56,634 nucleotides of DNA from Clostridia bacterium (GTDB taxonomy: Bacteria > Bacillota > Clostridia > Christensenellales > Aristaeellaceae), in contig JAFWES010000062.1 in assembly GCA_017512805.1 (NCBI GenBank), positions 1 through 56,634 on the forward strand, read 5' to 3'. The notes under the pieces are model-generated. The model was not told where the DNA came from and searched no databases. It saw nothing but the letters and a program-made list of their open reading frames with translations. This document shows positions 15,185 to 22,708 of this stretch, piece after piece. The position numbers and the translations under genes are program-made. How positions within the stretch are numbered: position 1 is the first letter of the stretch; every line of letters begins with the position of its first letter.

Positions 15185-16024
15185 ATGATCTGCATTCAGG
15201 ATTTGTCCTTTACCTATAAAAACGGGACGGAACCGGCGCTGCGCGAGGTGAGCCTGACGCTGCCGGACGGGGATTTTCTCGGCGTCATCGGCCCGGCGGG
15301 AGCGGGAAAGACCACGCTGACCCGGGCGATCGCCGGCATGATCCCGCATCACTACACGGGCGACTATTACGGCAGCGTGACCGTGAACGGCCTGGATACC
15401 GTGGAGACTCCGCTGGATCAAATCTCCCGCCTGGTAGGGACGGTGTTTCAGGATGTGGAAAGCCAGATCATTTCCCCGGTTGTGGAGGATGAGATGCTGT
15501 ACGGGCTGGAAAACTTCGGCGTGCCCCGGGCGGAGATCCCGCGGCGGCTGGAGGAGGCGCTGGGCATGGTGGGCATCGCGGACCTCCGGGAGCGGAGCAT
15601 TGCCTCCCTCTCCGGAGGGCAGCGGCAGAAAGTAGCCATCGCGTCCATCCTGGCGCTCAAGCCGCAGATTCTGGTGCTGGACGAGCCCACCGGAGAGCTG
15701 GATCCCCGCAGCAGCCGGCAGATTTTTACCCTGCTGCGAAAGCTGAATGAAGAGCAGGGGATCACGGTGATCATCGTCGAGCAGAAGATCATGCTCCTGT
15801 GCGAGTTCGCGCGGCACCTGGCCGTGCTCAACGAGGGACGCGTGATGCGGCAGGGGGAAGTCCGGGAGGTCCTGGCCCACGCGGAGGATCTGGAGGCGGC
15901 CGGGGTGAACTGCCCCCGGGTAACCACATACAGCCGTGCGCTTTCGGCCCGGCTGGGCGAAAGGCAGCCTGTCTGCGTGGATCTGGACGAGGCGGAGGCC
16001 CTGACAAGGAGGCTGATGAAATGA
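15185..16024 (+). CDS. ecfA: ECF transporter ATPase, first subunit
   Basis: A 279-residue ABC ATPase of the EcfA/CbiO type: Walker A GPAGAGKTT at residues 36-44, a Q-loop (VFQDVESQI), signature LSGGQRQKV, Walker B LVLDEPTGELDP and the switch region VIIVEQK. It hydrolyses ATP on the cytoplasmic face to drive toppling of the S component. In EcfA the usual switch histidine is a glutamine or histidine depending on the subunit; here the position reads Gln (VEQK). The RBS is GAGGGAG. It overlaps the next ATPase by four bases, so the two subunits are translationally coupled and probably form a heterodimer. Confidence 0.92.
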   Translation: MICIQDLSFTYKNGTEPALREVSLTLPDGDFLGVIGPAGAGKTTLTRAIAGMIPHHYTGDYYGSVTVNGLDTVETPLDQISRLVGTVFQDVESQIISPVVEDEMLYGLENFGVPRAEIPRRLEEALGMVGIADLRERSIASLSGGQRQKVAIASILALKPQILVLDEPTGELDPRSSRQIFTLLRKLNEEQGITVIIVEQKIMLLCEFARHLAVLNEGRVMRQGEVREVLAHAEDLEAAGVNCPRVTTYSRALSARLGERQPVCVDLDEAEALTRRLMK

Positions 16025-16848
16025 TCACGCTGGAGCATGTCAGTTTTTCATACGCGAACGGGCAGCCCTCGGTGAAGGATGTATCCTTTCATCTGCCGAA
16101 GGGAGAATTCGCTGCGATTCTGGGGCCCAACGGCGCCGGCAAAACCACCACGGTACGCCTGGTGGACGGGCTGCTGCAGCCCGCGGAAGGAAGGGTCATG
16201 ATCGACGGGTCGGACCTGCGGGAAAGCCGGGTCAGCGACCGGGCCCGGAAAGTGGGATTCCTGTTCCAGAATCCGGACCGGCAGATCTGCAAAAACACGG
16301 TGCGCGAGGAAATCCTCTTCGGGCTGCGGACGGTGCGCCCGGATCTGAGCGAGGAAGCCCTTCAGGCCCGGGCGGAGGAAACGCTGGCGGATTTCTCCTT
16401 CACCGGAAAGGAAGAGCCCTTTTCCCTCAGCCGGGGACAGCGGCAGCGGGTCGCCCTGGCTTCCATCCTGGCGGTGGAGCCCGAGGTACTGATCCTGGAT
16501 GAGCCGACCACCGGCCTGGATTACCGGGAATGCTGCCACATCATGGATCGGATCCGGAAAATGAACGAGGAAAAGCAGGTCACGATCCTGATGGTATGCC
16601 ACGATATGGAAGTCGTGCTGGATTACGCCCGGCAGGCGCTGGTGATGGCCGATGGAAGGCTGCTGGCCTGCGGGCCGATCCGGGACATCTTCCGGGACAC
16701 GGCGCTGATGGAACAGGCTTCCGTCCTTCCGCCGCAGATGATAGGGCTGGGACTGCGGCTGGGAGGAACATTCCTGGAAGCGGATACGCCGGACGCCATG
16801 GCGGACGCGTTGATCGCCTCACTCCGGAAGGGAGGGACGGAGAAATGA
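16021..16848 (+). CDS. ecfA: ECF transporter ATPase, second subunit
   Basis: A 275-residue EcfA paralogue starting at the ATGA overlap (16021). Walker A GPNGAGKTT lies at about residues 35-43, the Q-loop is FLFQNPDRQI, Walker B is LILDEPTTGLD and the switch histidine is present (MVCHDME). The signature reads LSRGQ rather than LSGGQ, a small deviation. With the preceding subunit it should form the ATPase heterodimer of the tryptophan ECF transporter. The reading frame is open far upstream, but codons before 16021 overlap the first ATPase gene in another frame and are not used. It overlaps ecfT by four bases. Confidence 0.92.
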   Translation: MITLEHVSFSYANGQPSVKDVSFHLPKGEFAAILGPNGAGKTTTVRLVDGLLQPAEGRVMIDGSDLRESRVSDRARKVGFLFQNPDRQICKNTVREEILFGLRTVRPDLSEEALQARAEETLADFSFTGKEEPFSLSRGQRQRVALASILAVEPEVLILDEPTTGLDYRECCHIMDRIRKMNEEKQVTILMVCHDMEVVLDYARQALVMADGRLLACGPIRDIFRDTALMEQASVLPPQMIGLGLRLGGTFLEADTPDAMADALIASLRKGGTEK

Positions 16849-17591
16849 ACAACCTGTTCGAATATGTGCCGGGGAATTCCTTCATTCACCGGCTGAATCC
16901 CATCACGAAGCTCCTTCTGACGGTGGTCATCTGCGTGGCGGCCTTCGTGACGGACCGGCTGCCGGTCCTGCTGGGGCTGCTGGCGGTAAATCTGCTTTTC
17001 GGCCTCATCGCCGGGGTAGCGGGTCGAACCTGGAATATTCTGCGGGGCCTGCTGAAGATCGCGGTCTTCCTGTTCCTGCTGCAGGCGCTGCTCTATCGAG
17101 GCGGAAACCCGGTTTTCTGGATCATTACGGATCAGGGGCTGCTGACCGCGGGAAAGGTGGTGCTGCGCCTGGTGGTGGTATGCATGCCGCTGACGCTGGC
17201 GCTGGCGGTGACGCGGATCAGCGATCTGACCAACGCGCTGACGCAGGTGCTGCATGTACCCTATCCCTATGCGTTTACCCTGGCCGCCACGATCCGCTTC
17301 ATTCCGCAGTTTGTGGAGGAAATGAACGGGATCATGGAGGCCCAGACCGCCCGGGGTATCCCCTTCGACACGGCCCGGGGGCTGAAGAAGTTTTCCATGA
17401 TCGTGCCCCTGTGCGCGCCGCTGCTGATCTCCTCCGTGCGGAAGACGGACCAGACAGCCGCGGCGGCGGAGGTGCGCGGCTTCCGCCTGCGGACCCGGGA
17501 TTCGGCTTATAAGCGGTATCCCTTTTCCGCCGGGGACTTCGCGGTGTTCGCCTGCTGTGCGGCGATCCTTGCCGGTGCTATACTCCTGTGA
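16845..17591 (+). CDS. ecfT: ECF transporter transmembrane subunit EcfT
   Basis: A 248-residue CbiQ/EcfT-family membrane protein starting MNNLFEYVPGNSFIHRLNP, where the HRLNPITKL stretch is the usual EcfT opening. There are about five transmembrane helices. Two coupling-helix motifs with an Ala-Arg-Gly core are typical: AQTARGIPFDTARG, and AAAEVRGFRLR as the second. These contact the two ATPases. The start is fixed by the four-base overlap with the preceding ATPase gene. It is the last gene of the T-box-controlled operon; about 250 bases with no gene separate it from the convergent folT. Confidence 0.92.
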   Translation: MNNLFEYVPGNSFIHRLNPITKLLLTVVICVAAFVTDRLPVLLGLLAVNLLFGLIAGVAGRTWNILRGLLKIAVFLFLLQALLYRGGNPVFWIITDQGLLTAGKVVLRLVVVCMPLTLALAVTRISDLTNALTQVLHVPYPYAFTLAATIRFIPQFVEEMNGIMEAQTARGIPFDTARGLKKFSMIVPLCAPLLISSVRKTDQTAAAAEVRGFRLRTRDSAYKRYPFSAGDFAVFACCAAILAGAILL

Positions 17592-17790
17592 GCGTTTCTT
17601 TTTCTTTTCTTCTCCGGTCGGAAGGGATTTTTCCTGTCCGCATGGAATAAAAACGGGTGACTGTTCTGAGCACTTGCCGATTATGAAAAAGAGAATGCTA
17701 TGTCACTGACCATTTTGTGCCCTCCGACGATCCCACCCAGGTCGCGAACCATGCCGGTTCCGTAAACGGGGGAAAGGATTCATAAGCAAA

Positions 17791-17838
17791 CAGCCCCGGC
17801 CTTCTGCCATCCCTGTGGCGAAGGCCGGGGCTGTTTCA
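17791..17838. terminator. Bidirectional terminator between ecfT and folT
   Basis: A 14-bp perfect stem, CAGCCCCGGCCTTC (17791-17804) with GAAGGCCGGGGCTG (17820-17833), flanked by TTT on the right and AAA on the left. It sits close to the folT stop codon and can serve both convergent transcripts. Confidence 0.8.
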
Positions 17839-17845
17839 TGATGTT

Positions 17846-18658
17846 TCAGCGTTTCCGAAGCCCGAAGGCGACGGCCGCGCAAACCGCGCCCGCCGCCGCC
17901 AGAGCGATTCCGACGGCCGGGGAGGCCAGGAGCGATTCCGGCAGCTTGTCCAGGAACTTGTCGCGCATCCAGTAAAAATACAGCTGCACCGCTCCGGCGC
18001 TCAGGAGCGTCAGCCCCGCCAGCTGCAGGATCACCTGCCCGTTGATCTTCATCTTCTCCGCGCCGGATCCGGTCATCCCCAGGCGGGAGAGCGCCGGCAC
18101 AGCCGCCCCCAGGAACAGGATCAGCAGCACCGATTCAAAGGGGAAGAGCATCAGGTTTTTCACGATCCGGGGCAGGTCAAACCAGGCGTACCCCTTCCCC
18201 ATCGCTACCCTGTAGTACAGCACCATGATCGGGGTCTGCAGGATGATGTTGACGAAAAAATTGACGCAGAACCGGGACAGGATTACCCGCCCGGGGGTCA
18301 GCTTCGCCCGGTACAGCACCAGCGCGAACACCAGGCCTCCCGCCGCCTCCGTGAGGATGAACCCGGGAAAATAGACCCCGGAGGGCGCGATCAGGTATCC
18401 CAGGGTATCCGACAACACGCCGCTGAAGGCCGCCAGCACGGGCCCGCAGACCATGGCGCCCAGCGCCGTGACAAAAAACTGCACGTTGATGTTCAGGGAC
18501 GGGCCAATCGGAATTTTCACCGTTTTCAGCGCCAGCCGCAGGGCCAGCATCAGCGCGGCGAATACCAGCATCCGTACGTCCCTGATCTCCCGGCAGGCAT
18601 CCCGCCAGTAGGCCCGGGAAAAGGGATGGGAATACAGCGTCTTCGATCTTCCGGACAT
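17846..18658 (-). CDS. folT: ECF S component, folate type (FolT)
   Basis: A 270-residue membrane protein. Residues 30-190 match the folate-type S component: RMLVFAALMLALRLALK, then IPIGPSLNINVQFFVTALGA, a GPVLAAFSGVLSDTLGYL helix and SGVYFPGFILTEA. About 80 further residues add one or two C-terminal helices beyond the usual size, of unclear role. Folate specificity is supported by the tetrahydrofolate riboswitch immediately upstream. No Ecf module is encoded next to it, so it probably uses a shared or the neighbouring EcfAAT complex. An AAAGGAGG site eight bases before the ATG lies within a hairpin (18665-18704). Confidence 0.88.
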   Translation of the reverse strand: MSGRSKTLYSHPFSRAYWRDACREIRDVRMLVFAALMLALRLALKTVKIPIGPSLNINVQFFVTALGAMVCGPVLAAFSGVLSDTLGYLIAPSGVYFPGFILTEAAGGLVFALVLYRAKLTPGRVILSRFCVNFFVNIILQTPIMVLYYRVAMGKGYAWFDLPRIVKNLMLFPFESVLLILFLGAAVPALSRLGMTGSGAEKMKINGQVILQLAGLTLLSAGAVQLYFYWMRDKFLDKLPESLLASPAVGIALAAAGAVCAAVAFGLRKR

Positions 18659-18664
18659 TCAAAA

Positions 18665-18704
18665 AACCTCCTTTCAGAGCAATCCCTTGCTGCATAAGGA
18701 GGTT
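18665..18704 (-). promoter_or_regulatory. Hairpin sequestering the folT ribosome-binding site
   Basis: On the minus strand AACCTCCTT (18704-18696) can pair with AAGGAGGTT (18673-18665), which contains the folT Shine-Dalgarno sequence, and is followed by TTTTTT. It can therefore hide the RBS or act as a terminator as the output of the riboswitch. Confidence 0.65.
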
Positions 18705-18730
18705 TACAAAGACTTCCTCTTTATGGAAAT

Positions 18731-18825
18731 CAGCGGGTGCGGGCCCGTAACCGCGGCGTCTGCCTTCGTCCTCCGTTCAACTCCCCGTTCCGGAAGCACT
18801 TCACGCTGCGGGCCCTACTCTGACG
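18731..18825 (-). promoter_or_regulatory. Tetrahydrofolate riboswitch upstream of folT
   Basis: The minus strand shows, in order, the conserved elements of the class I THF aptamer: CAGAGTAGG, GCGTGAAGTG, ACGGGGAGTTG, GACGAAGGCAGACGCCGCGG and GGGCCCGCACCCGCTG. The helix ends GGCCCG/CGGGCC and CAG/CTG pair. Binding of reduced folate should reduce expression of the transporter through the RBS hairpin just downstream. Confidence 0.85.
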
Positions 18826-18830
18826 CCGGC

Positions 18831-18859
18831 ATTATACTCCCTGGTCCGGCTATTTGCAA
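18831..18859 (-). promoter_or_regulatory. Promoter of folT
   Basis: On the minus strand TTGCAA (18859-18854), exactly 17 bases and a perfect TATAAT (18836-18831), a few bases before the riboswitch begins. Confidence 0.8.
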
Positions 18860-18871
18860 GTCCCTGCTCCG

Positions 18872-18905
18872 CCTCGCTCTCGGGGTATTCCGTCCCGGGG
18901 GACGC
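18872..18905 (+). repeat. Dispersed intergenic repeat, family A, copy 2
   Basis: CCTCGCTCTCGGGGTATTCC then GTCCCGGGG, as in the copy at 11158-11186. It lies between the divergent folT and aro promoters. Confidence 0.7.
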
Positions 18906-18943
18906 CTCTCATTGTTTTTTCCCTGTATTCCGCTCCCGGAGGC

Positions 18944-18972
18944 TTGCGTTCGGAGCCGACGGGTGATAGAAT
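18944..18972 (+). promoter_or_regulatory. Promoter of the aro operon
   Basis: TTGCGT (18944-18949), a 17-base spacer and TAGAAT (18967-18972), 45 bases before the leader peptide. Confidence 0.6.
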
Positions 18973-19016
18973 ACCCGCAGATTTCAGGCGCGGGTGCGCC
19001 GGAAAGGAGTCGGGAC

Positions 19017-19082
19017 ATGCGCAGCGGCCGTACCTTCGGGTTTGCTTTTACCTTTACCTTTTTTACGCTGATGGCGGGGTAA
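19017..19082 (+). CDS. Phe-rich leader peptide of the aro operon
   Basis: A 21-codon reading frame with a good Shine-Dalgarno site (GGAAAGGAG, seven to eight bases upstream) encodes MRSGRTFGFAFTFTFF followed by TLMAG. Six of its 21 residues are phenylalanine, clustered at positions 7-16, exactly as in classical attenuation leaders. It stops 44 bases before a strong terminator that precedes the DAHP synthase gene. It should have no function except to measure charged tRNA-Phe by ribosome stalling. It was recognised by reading the sequence, being far below normal gene size. Confidence 0.85.
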   Translation: MRSGRTFGFAFTFTFFTLMAG

Positions 19083-19161
19083 GGGTATTTTGCCGCACTG
19101 TTTTTTCCCGGCAAAAGGGAGTTTACAGGGTCCGCAGAAATACCTGCGGGCCCTGTTTTTA
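19083..19161 (+). promoter_or_regulatory. Attenuator (terminator/antiterminator) before aroF
   Basis: The terminator is a 12-bp stem, CAGGGTCCGCAG (19126-19137) with CTGCGGGCCCTG (19144-19155), loop AAATAC, followed by five T. GGTATTT (19084-19090), just after the leader stop codon, is complementary to AAATACC (19138-19144) in the loop and start of the second arm, so it can act as antiterminator. A ribosome stalled on the Phe codons would leave it free; one finishing at the stop codon would cover it. Confidence 0.75.
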
Positions 19162-19259
19162 TGACGGATCGCCGGGGTTTGGAAAAAGGCTGGCGCAAAA
19201 GGGTTGGCGTAAACGGCCCGCCGCGCGGCGGCCGCGACAAAGGAAGGAGTTTCGAAAGC

Positions 19260-20279
19260 ATGATTATCTCTCTGAAACGGGATGTCCGCCGGGAGGACCG
19301 GGAGCATCTGCTCTCCTGGCTGGAAACCCAGGGGGTCTCCGCCCAGATCGTGGAAGGCCAGTACCAAACGGTGATCGGACTGGTGGGCGATACCGCCCAC
19401 ATCAATATGGATCTCATCTCCGGGATGGACATCGTGGAGAGCGTCATGCGCATCTCCGAGCCCTACAAAAAAGCCAACCGGAAGTTTCACCCTGACGATT
19501 CCGTCATCCGGATCCGGGAGGGCGTAGCCTTCGGCGGCGGCGAGTTTGAAATCATCGCCGGACCCTGCTCCGTGGAATCTGACGCCCAGATGGAAACCAT
19601 CGCCCAGGCCGTGAAGGCCAGCGGGGCCGGGGTGCTGCGGGGCGGCGCCTTCAAGCCCCGGACCTCCCCCTACGACTTTCAGGGGCTGCACGAGGAGGGC
19701 ATGCGCATCCTGAAGGAAGTCCGCCGCCGCACGGGCATGCCCATCATTACGGAAATCATGAACATCATCCACCTGCCCCTGTTCGAGGAGGTGGACATCA
19801 TCCAGGTCGGCGCCCGCAATATGCAGAACTTCGACCTGCTCAAGGAGCTGGGCAGGATCGACAAGCCCATTCTCCTGAAGCGGGGGCTGGCCAACAGCCT
19901 GAAGGAGCTGCTCATGAGCGCCGAGTACATCATGGCCGGCGGCAATGAGCGGGTGATCCTCTGCGAGCGGGGAGTCCGCACCTTCGAAACCGCCACCCGC
20001 AACACGCTGGATCTTTCCGCGGTGGCGGTGCTGCACGATCTGACCCATCTGCCCGTGGTGGTGGATCCCAGCCATGCCACCGGGGTGGCCCGCTACGTGA
20101 AGCCCATGGCTCTGGCCGCGGCGGCCGCCGGAGCGGACGGGCTGATGGTCGAGGTTCATAACGACCCGCCCCGGGCCCTGTGTGACGGGCCCCAGTCCCT
20201 GACGCCGGAGCAGTTTGACGATGTGGCCCGGGCGGTTCGGAAGGTACGGGCCGCCCTGGTTCCGGACGCGGAGGGCTGA
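19260..20279 (+). CDS. aroF: DAHP synthase with regulatory N-terminal domain (type I-beta)
   Basis: A 339-residue 3-deoxy-7-phosphoheptulonate synthase, the first shikimate-pathway enzyme, condensing phosphoenolpyruvate with erythrose 4-phosphate. Residues 1-70 form the ferredoxin-like regulatory domain of the I-beta class, and the TIM barrel follows with IIAGPCSVES, KPRTSPYDFQG, KRGLANSLKE and VVDPSHATG, which supply substrate and metal ligands. The start at 19260 begins MIISLKRDVRRED and follows AAGGAAGGAG; an earlier in-frame ATG at 19161 lies right after the attenuator T run and adds no known sequence. It is the first structural gene of the operon, with aroB three bases behind. Confidence 0.93.
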   Translation: MIISLKRDVRREDREHLLSWLETQGVSAQIVEGQYQTVIGLVGDTAHINMDLISGMDIVESVMRISEPYKKANRKFHPDDSVIRIREGVAFGGGEFEIIAGPCSVESDAQMETIAQAVKASGAGVLRGGAFKPRTSPYDFQGLHEEGMRILKEVRRRTGMPIITEIMNIIHLPLFEEVDIIQVGARNMQNFDLLKELGRIDKPILLKRGLANSLKELLMSAEYIMAGGNERVILCERGVRTFETATRNTLDLSAVAVLHDLTHLPVVVDPSHATGVARYVKPMALAAAAAGADGLMVEVHNDPPRALCDGPQSLTPEQFDDVARAVRKVRAALVPDAEG

Positions 20280-20282
20280 ACC

Positions 20283-21359
20283 ATGAAAAGCATTGAGGTG
20301 CGCACCGGCGTCCCATACCGGGTGCTGATCGGGAACGGTCTGCTGCGGGAAGCGGGGGCCCGGTGCCCGGAGGTGCTCCGGGGCCGGCATGTCATGATCG
20401 TTTCGGATGAACGGGTGGCTCCCCTGTATCTGGCGGAGGTGTCCGAAGGCTTTGAAAAAGCCGGTTTCCGGGTTTCCTCCTTCGTCTTTCCTGAAGGGGA
20501 AGGCGCCAAGCGCCTCTCCACCGTGGAGCGCCTGCTGGACGAAGCGGACGCCGCCGGCCTGACCCGCTCCGACGCCTTTGTCTCCCTGGGCGGAGGAGTG
20601 GTCTGCGATCTGACGGGGCTGGCCGCCGCCCTTTACCTGCGGGGGGTGGATTTCATCCAGATTCCCACCACCCTGCTGGCCATGGCGGACGCCTCCGTGG
20701 GCGGCAAAACCGCCGTCAATCTGCGGGGGGGAAAGAACCTTTGCGGCGCGTTTCACCAGCCCCGGCTGGTGCTGTGCGACCCCGCCGCGCTGGCGACGCT
20801 GGCCCCCGCGGTGTACGCCGAGGGCATGGCGGAGGTCATCAAGCACGGGGCCCTGGGCGGCGGGACAGTGTTGGACCTGCTGCGGAGTGGGGCATCCATG
20901 GAGGATCTGATCGCGGAAAACGTCCGGATCAAGAGCGATATCGTCGCCCGGGATGAGCATGAGCAGCATCTCCGGCAGCTGCTGAACCTGGGTCACACCT
21001 TCGGCCATGCGGTGGAAAAGCTCTCCGGCTTCTCCATTTATCACGGGGAGGGGGTCAGCATCGGCATGATGATCGCGTCCTGGGCCGCCGTCAGCGCCGG
21101 ACAGTGTCCCAGGGAAGTGTGTCAGGAATTGCGGGATCTTCTTCAGGAGCAGCGGCTCCCGGTCAGCACCCGGTATACCGCCCGGGAAATCGCCGCCGCC
21201 GCCATGAACGACAAAAAGCGCCGGGGGGACCGGATCACCGTCGTGCTGCCCCAGGCCCGGGGAAGCTGCCGGCTGGTCACCCTCCCTGCGGCCGAGCTGG
21301 AAAGCCTGATTGCCCCCTGCGACGGAGTAATGACCGGCATCACGGAACGGAGCGTGTAA
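20283..21359 (+). CDS. aroB: 3-dehydroquinate synthase
   Basis: A 358-residue AroB, which converts DAHP to 3-dehydroquinate using NAD and a divalent metal. The NAD-binding signature is SLGGGVVCDLTGLAA, followed by IPTTLLAMADASVGGKTAVN, and the metal ligands are supplied by the Glu of AEVIKHG and the histidines in NLGHTFGHAVE and the following IYHGEGVSIGM. Length and motif order are normal. It lies three bases downstream of aroF and five bases upstream of aroA, so the three are tightly coupled. Confidence 0.94.
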   Translation: MKSIEVRTGVPYRVLIGNGLLREAGARCPEVLRGRHVMIVSDERVAPLYLAEVSEGFEKAGFRVSSFVFPEGEGAKRLSTVERLLDEADAAGLTRSDAFVSLGGGVVCDLTGLAAALYLRGVDFIQIPTTLLAMADASVGGKTAVNLRGGKNLCGAFHQPRLVLCDPAALATLAPAVYAEGMAEVIKHGALGGGTVLDLLRSGASMEDLIAENVRIKSDIVARDEHEQHLRQLLNLGHTFGHAVEKLSGFSIYHGEGVSIGMMIASWAAVSAGQCPREVCQELRDLLQEQRLPVSTRYTAREIAAAAMNDKKRRGDRITVVLPQARGSCRLVTLPAAELESLIAPCDGVMTGITERSV

Positions 21360-21364
21360 GACAT

Positions 21365-22657
21365 ATGACAGGAATCATCGAACCGGGTTCCCTGAGCGGA
21401 ACGCTGGAGGGGATCATGCCCTCCAAATCCCAGGCCCACCGTCTGCTGATCTGCGCCGCGCTGGCGGATCAGCCTACCCGCGTGCTGCGGGTGCCGCCCT
21501 CCCGTGACGCGGAAGCCACCTGCCGCTGCCTGCGGGCCCTTGGCGCGGAACTGAAGGCCGACGGCGAAGCCCTTACGGTCCATCCCGTCAGCGGCACCAG
21601 GCGGGAAAAAGCGCTTCTGGATTGCGAAGAAAGCGGATCCACCCTGCGGTTCCTGCTCCCGGTGGCCGCGGCCCTGGAAGCGGACTGCGCCTTTACCGGC
21701 CGGGGAAAGCTCTCTCAGCGGCCCCTGGAACCGCTGTATTCGGAGCTGGCCGCCCATGGGGCCGTGCTTTCGCCAGAGGGCTCCTTCCCCCTGCGCTGCG
21801 GAGGAACGCTGCGGCCGGGGACATACCGTCTGGCTGGGAACGTCTCCTCCCAGTTTATCAGCGGCCTGATGCTGGCGCTGCCCCTGCTGGAGGGGGAAAG
21901 CGAGATCCGGATCACCGGCCCCCTGGAGTCCGCTCCCTATGTGGACATGACCCTGCAGGCCCTCCGGCTCTTCGGCGTCCGCTGGCAGCGGGAGGCGTCC
22001 GCGGCCCCGGACGAGTCCCTGGTATTCCGTCTGCCCGGCGGTCAGCGCTATCGTTCCCCCGGGGAGGTCGCTGTGGAAGCGGACTGGTCCGGCGCCGCCT
22101 TCTTCCTGGCGGCAGGCGCCCTGAGCGGGGAGGGAATCCGTTTGCGTGGATTGAATCCGGACTCCGCCCAGGGGGATCGGGAGATCCTTCCCCTGCTCCG
22201 GGCCTTCGGCGCGCAGGTTCAATCGGATTTCTCGTCCGTGCTGTGCCGCTTTGCCCCGCTGCGGGGCATCGACATCGACGCCGCGGACATCCCGGATCTG
22301 GTGCCGGTGCTCGCGGCGGTCGCCGCTCATGCCCGGGGCGACACCCGCATTCGCAGCATCCGCCGGCTCCGCCTGAAGGAATCGGACCGGGTGGCCTCCG
22401 TCCTGGCCATGATCCGCGGCCTGGGCGGCCAGGTGGACGCCGGGGAAAACGAAATGATCATCCGCGGGCGGGGCGGTCTTCCCGGCGGCCGGGTGGACGC
22501 TTTCCGGGATCACCGGATCGTCATGGCCGCCGCCGTCGCCGCCTCCCGGGCCGACGGGTCCTCCGAAATATCCGGCATCGAGGCGGCAGATAAATCCTGG
22601 CCCGGCTTCTTTGACCGGTGGCAGGAACTGGGCGGACAGTTTTCCTGCGTCCCCTGA
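21365..22657 (+). CDS. aroA: EPSP synthase (3-phosphoshikimate 1-carboxyvinyltransferase)
   Basis: A 430-residue EPSP synthase starting MTGIIEPGSLSGTLEG at 21365; the open frame extends further upstream only as an overlap with aroB. Visible motifs include PSKSQAHRLLICAALA (substrate-binding Lys and Ser), ESGSTLRFLLPVA (the LxxGNxGT counterpart, here CEESGSTLRF), SSQFISGLMLALP, and the C-terminal RLRLKESDRV and FRDHRIVMA. The N-terminal SGSTLRF pattern is that of class II-like (Gram-positive) enzymes, which are often less sensitive to glyphosate; this is family knowledge, not tested. It is third in the operon. Confidence 0.93.
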   Translation: MTGIIEPGSLSGTLEGIMPSKSQAHRLLICAALADQPTRVLRVPPSRDAEATCRCLRALGAELKADGEALTVHPVSGTRREKALLDCEESGSTLRFLLPVAAALEADCAFTGRGKLSQRPLEPLYSELAAHGAVLSPEGSFPLRCGGTLRPGTYRLAGNVSSQFISGLMLALPLLEGESEIRITGPLESAPYVDMTLQALRLFGVRWQREASAAPDESLVFRLPGGQRYRSPGEVAVEADWSGAAFFLAAGALSGEGIRLRGLNPDSAQGDREILPLLRAFGAQVQSDFSSVLCRFAPLRGIDIDAADIPDLVPVLAAVAAHARGDTRIRSIRRLRLKESDRVASVLAMIRGLGGQVDAGENEMIIRGRGGLPGGRVDAFRDHRIVMAAAVAASRADGSSEISGIEAADKSWPGFFDRWQELGGQFSCVP

Positions 22658-22662
22658 TTTTT

Positions 22663-22676
22663 AGAAAGCGGAGCGA
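22663..22676 (-). repeat. Fragment of dispersed repeat family C
   Basis: Between aroA and aroC, AGAAAGCGGAGCGA is the reverse complement of the TCGCTCCGCTTTCT core found at 26256-26269 and 40703-40716. Confidence 0.4.
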
Positions 22677-22708
22677 GTGTTGTATAGCTGCAGAGGAGGA
22701 AACATTTC

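Noticed and set aside
18687-19082. A 131-codon frame ending in the Phe-rich sequence
   Set aside because: Its start overlaps the riboswitch and promoter region on the other strand and has no RBS; only the last 21 codons, with their own RBS, make sense as a leader peptide.
21104-21364. Upstream extension of the aroA frame
   Set aside because: It overlaps aroB in another frame and the translated product has no family similarity; the EPSP synthase N terminus begins at 21365.
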